Assembly: GCA_021796905.1 (NCBI GenBank)
Contig: JAKABK010000014.1
Span: 1-14,816, forward strand
DNA: 14,816 nucleotides
Direction: 5' to 3'
Source of the DNA: Actinomycetes bacterium
Lineage (GTDB): Bacteria > Actinomycetota > Acidimicrobiia > Acidimicrobiales > Palsa-688
The notes under the pieces were generated by a model. It ran no database searches and had not been told where the DNA came from. It saw nothing but the letters and a program-made list of their open reading frames with translations. The translations under genes were made by a program, and so were the position numbers. Positions 14,216-14,816 of the stretch are shown here, piece by piece (position 1 is the stretch's first letter; every line of letters begins with the position of its first letter).

Positions 14216-14281
14216 CTCAGTGCTTCCTCGCTGCTCGGGGGGCGGTGGGGGTGATCGGATCGACCTGGGGCGGGCGGACCA

Positions 14282-14662
14282 TCAGTGCTTGCGCACCTTC
14301 TTCTTGCCGGCGACGGTCTTCTTCGGGCCCTTACGGGTCCGGGCGTTGGTGTGGGTTCGCTGCCCGCGCACCGGGAGGCCCCGGCGGTGGCGGATCCCCT
14401 GGTAGGAACCGATCTCCATCTTGCGCTTGATGTCCTGGGACACGTCCCGGCGGAGGTCGCCCTCCACCTTCAGGTTGGTGTCGATCCAGTTGCGCAGCCG
14501 GGCGACCTCCTCGTCGGTGAGGTCCCGGACCCGGGTGGAAGGGTCGATCCCGGTCCCCTCGCAGATGCGCCCCGAGGCGCTGCGGCCGACGCCGTAGATG
14601 TAGGTGAGGGATATCTCCAACCGCTTCTCGCGGGGGATGTCGACGCCGGCGATTCGTGCCAC
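14282..14662 (-). CDS. rpsM: 30S ribosomal protein S13
   Basis: Head protein of the small subunit that contacts the P-site tRNA and the large subunit; 126 residues. Recognised from [20 protein letters not shown], the helix-hairpin-helix [10 protein letters not shown], and the basic tail [19 protein letters not shown]. The GTG start has GGAAGGAAG about ten bases upstream and lies 37 bases after rpmJ. Confidence 0.98.
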   Translation of the reverse strand: MARIAGVDIPREKRLEISLTYIYGVGRSASGRICEGTGIDPSTRVRDLTDEEVARLRNWIDTNLKVEGDLRRDVSQDIKRKMEIGSYQGIRHRRGLPVRGQRTHTNARTRKGPKKTVAGKKKVRKH

Positions 14663-14699
14663 GGTTGCTCGGTCTTCCTTCCTGCTGGCGCCCCGGGCC

Positions 14700-14813
14700 T
14701 CAGCCCTGGCGCTGCTTGTGACGGGGGTTCGTGCAGATCACCATGACCCGGCGGTGACGCCGGATCACCTTGCAGTGCTCACAGATCGGCTTGACGCTCG
14801 GACGGACTTTCAC
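14700..14813 (-). CDS. rpmJ: 50S ribosomal protein L36, zinc-binding form
   Basis: A 37-residue large-subunit protein, [20 protein letters not shown] and then [17 protein letters not shown]. Cys11, Cys14, Cys27 and His32 form the zinc ribbon of the C+ form. The GTG start is only three bases from the window edge, so its ribosome binding site and upstream neighbour (usually infA) are outside. Complete as shown. Confidence 0.96.
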   Translation of the reverse strand: MKVRPSVKPICEHCKVIRRHRRVMVICTNPRHKQRQG

Positions 14814-14816
14814 TAC

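Noticed and set aside
14216..14281. Internal promoter or terminator in the 66-base rpsM-rpsK gap
   Set aside because: It is C-rich on the coding strand with no -10-like hexamer and no hairpin with a T-run; only the rpsK ribosome binding site is supported.
1..14816. CRISPR array, tRNA, rRNA or transposable element
   Set aside because: No regularly spaced repeats, no cloverleaf with a GTTC-type arm in an intergenic gap, and no transposase or integrase motif were found; nearly all bases are taken up by ordinary genes.

Overview
This is a very GC-rich, gene-dense window from an actinobacterium. The lineage evidence is the ctaE-qcrC-qcrA-qcrB order, a QcrB with PDWY in place of PEWY, a diheme QcrC, a three-helix Rieske protein, heavy GTG start use and apparently leaderless genes. 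Acidimicrobiia or a relative is my best guess; this is inference and cannot be proved without a search.

Layout. (1) Bases 1-1209: a possible divergent gene start at the left edge (weak), then a plus-strand DMT-family membrane transporter preceded by a candidate leaderless mini-ORF. (2) Bases 1331-5577, minus strand: ctaE-qcrC-qcrA-qcrB, encoding subunit III of the aa3 oxidase and the three core subunits of the cytochrome bcc complex. qcrC, qcrA and qcrB are joined by 4-base stop/start overlaps. (3) Bases 5661-9956, plus strand: a diverged CtaG-like oxidase assembly protein, threonine ammonia-lyase with an ACT domain, and two unrecognised proteins. Two of these three junctions are 4-base overlaps and the third is an 8-base gap, so this reads as one operon, divergent from ctaE across an 83-base promoter region. 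(4) Bases 10007-10959, plus strand: a two-gene membrane-protein operon (a small two-helix protein and a DUF3817 protein) with its own leaderless-type promoter. (5) Bases 10976-14813, minus strand: the end of the alpha ribosomal operon, rpmJ-rpsM-rpsK-rpsD-rpoA-rplQ-truA, running from the right edge and meeting region 4 tail to tail with 16 bases between stops.

How the genes work together. Region 2 supplies the menaquinol-oxidising end and part of the oxygen-reducing end of the actinobacterial bcc-aa3 respiratory supercomplex, and the divergent CtaG-like protein is probably an assembly partner. ilvA is attached to that transcript without an obvious pathway link. Region 5 is core translation, transcription and tRNA modification. 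No mobile element, CRISPR array, tRNA or rRNA was seen. No intergenic stretch exceeds 300 bases; the longest is the roughly 220-270 bases at the left edge.

Most interesting signals: a recurring TAnnnT-type -10 box placed 7-8 bases before a start codon (leaderless transcription); a CtaG homologue whose usual histidines appear replaced by acidic residues; unusual extra cysteine pairs in QcrA and QcrC; a histidine-rich QcrB tail; and an unrecognised two-gene module at 7867-9956.
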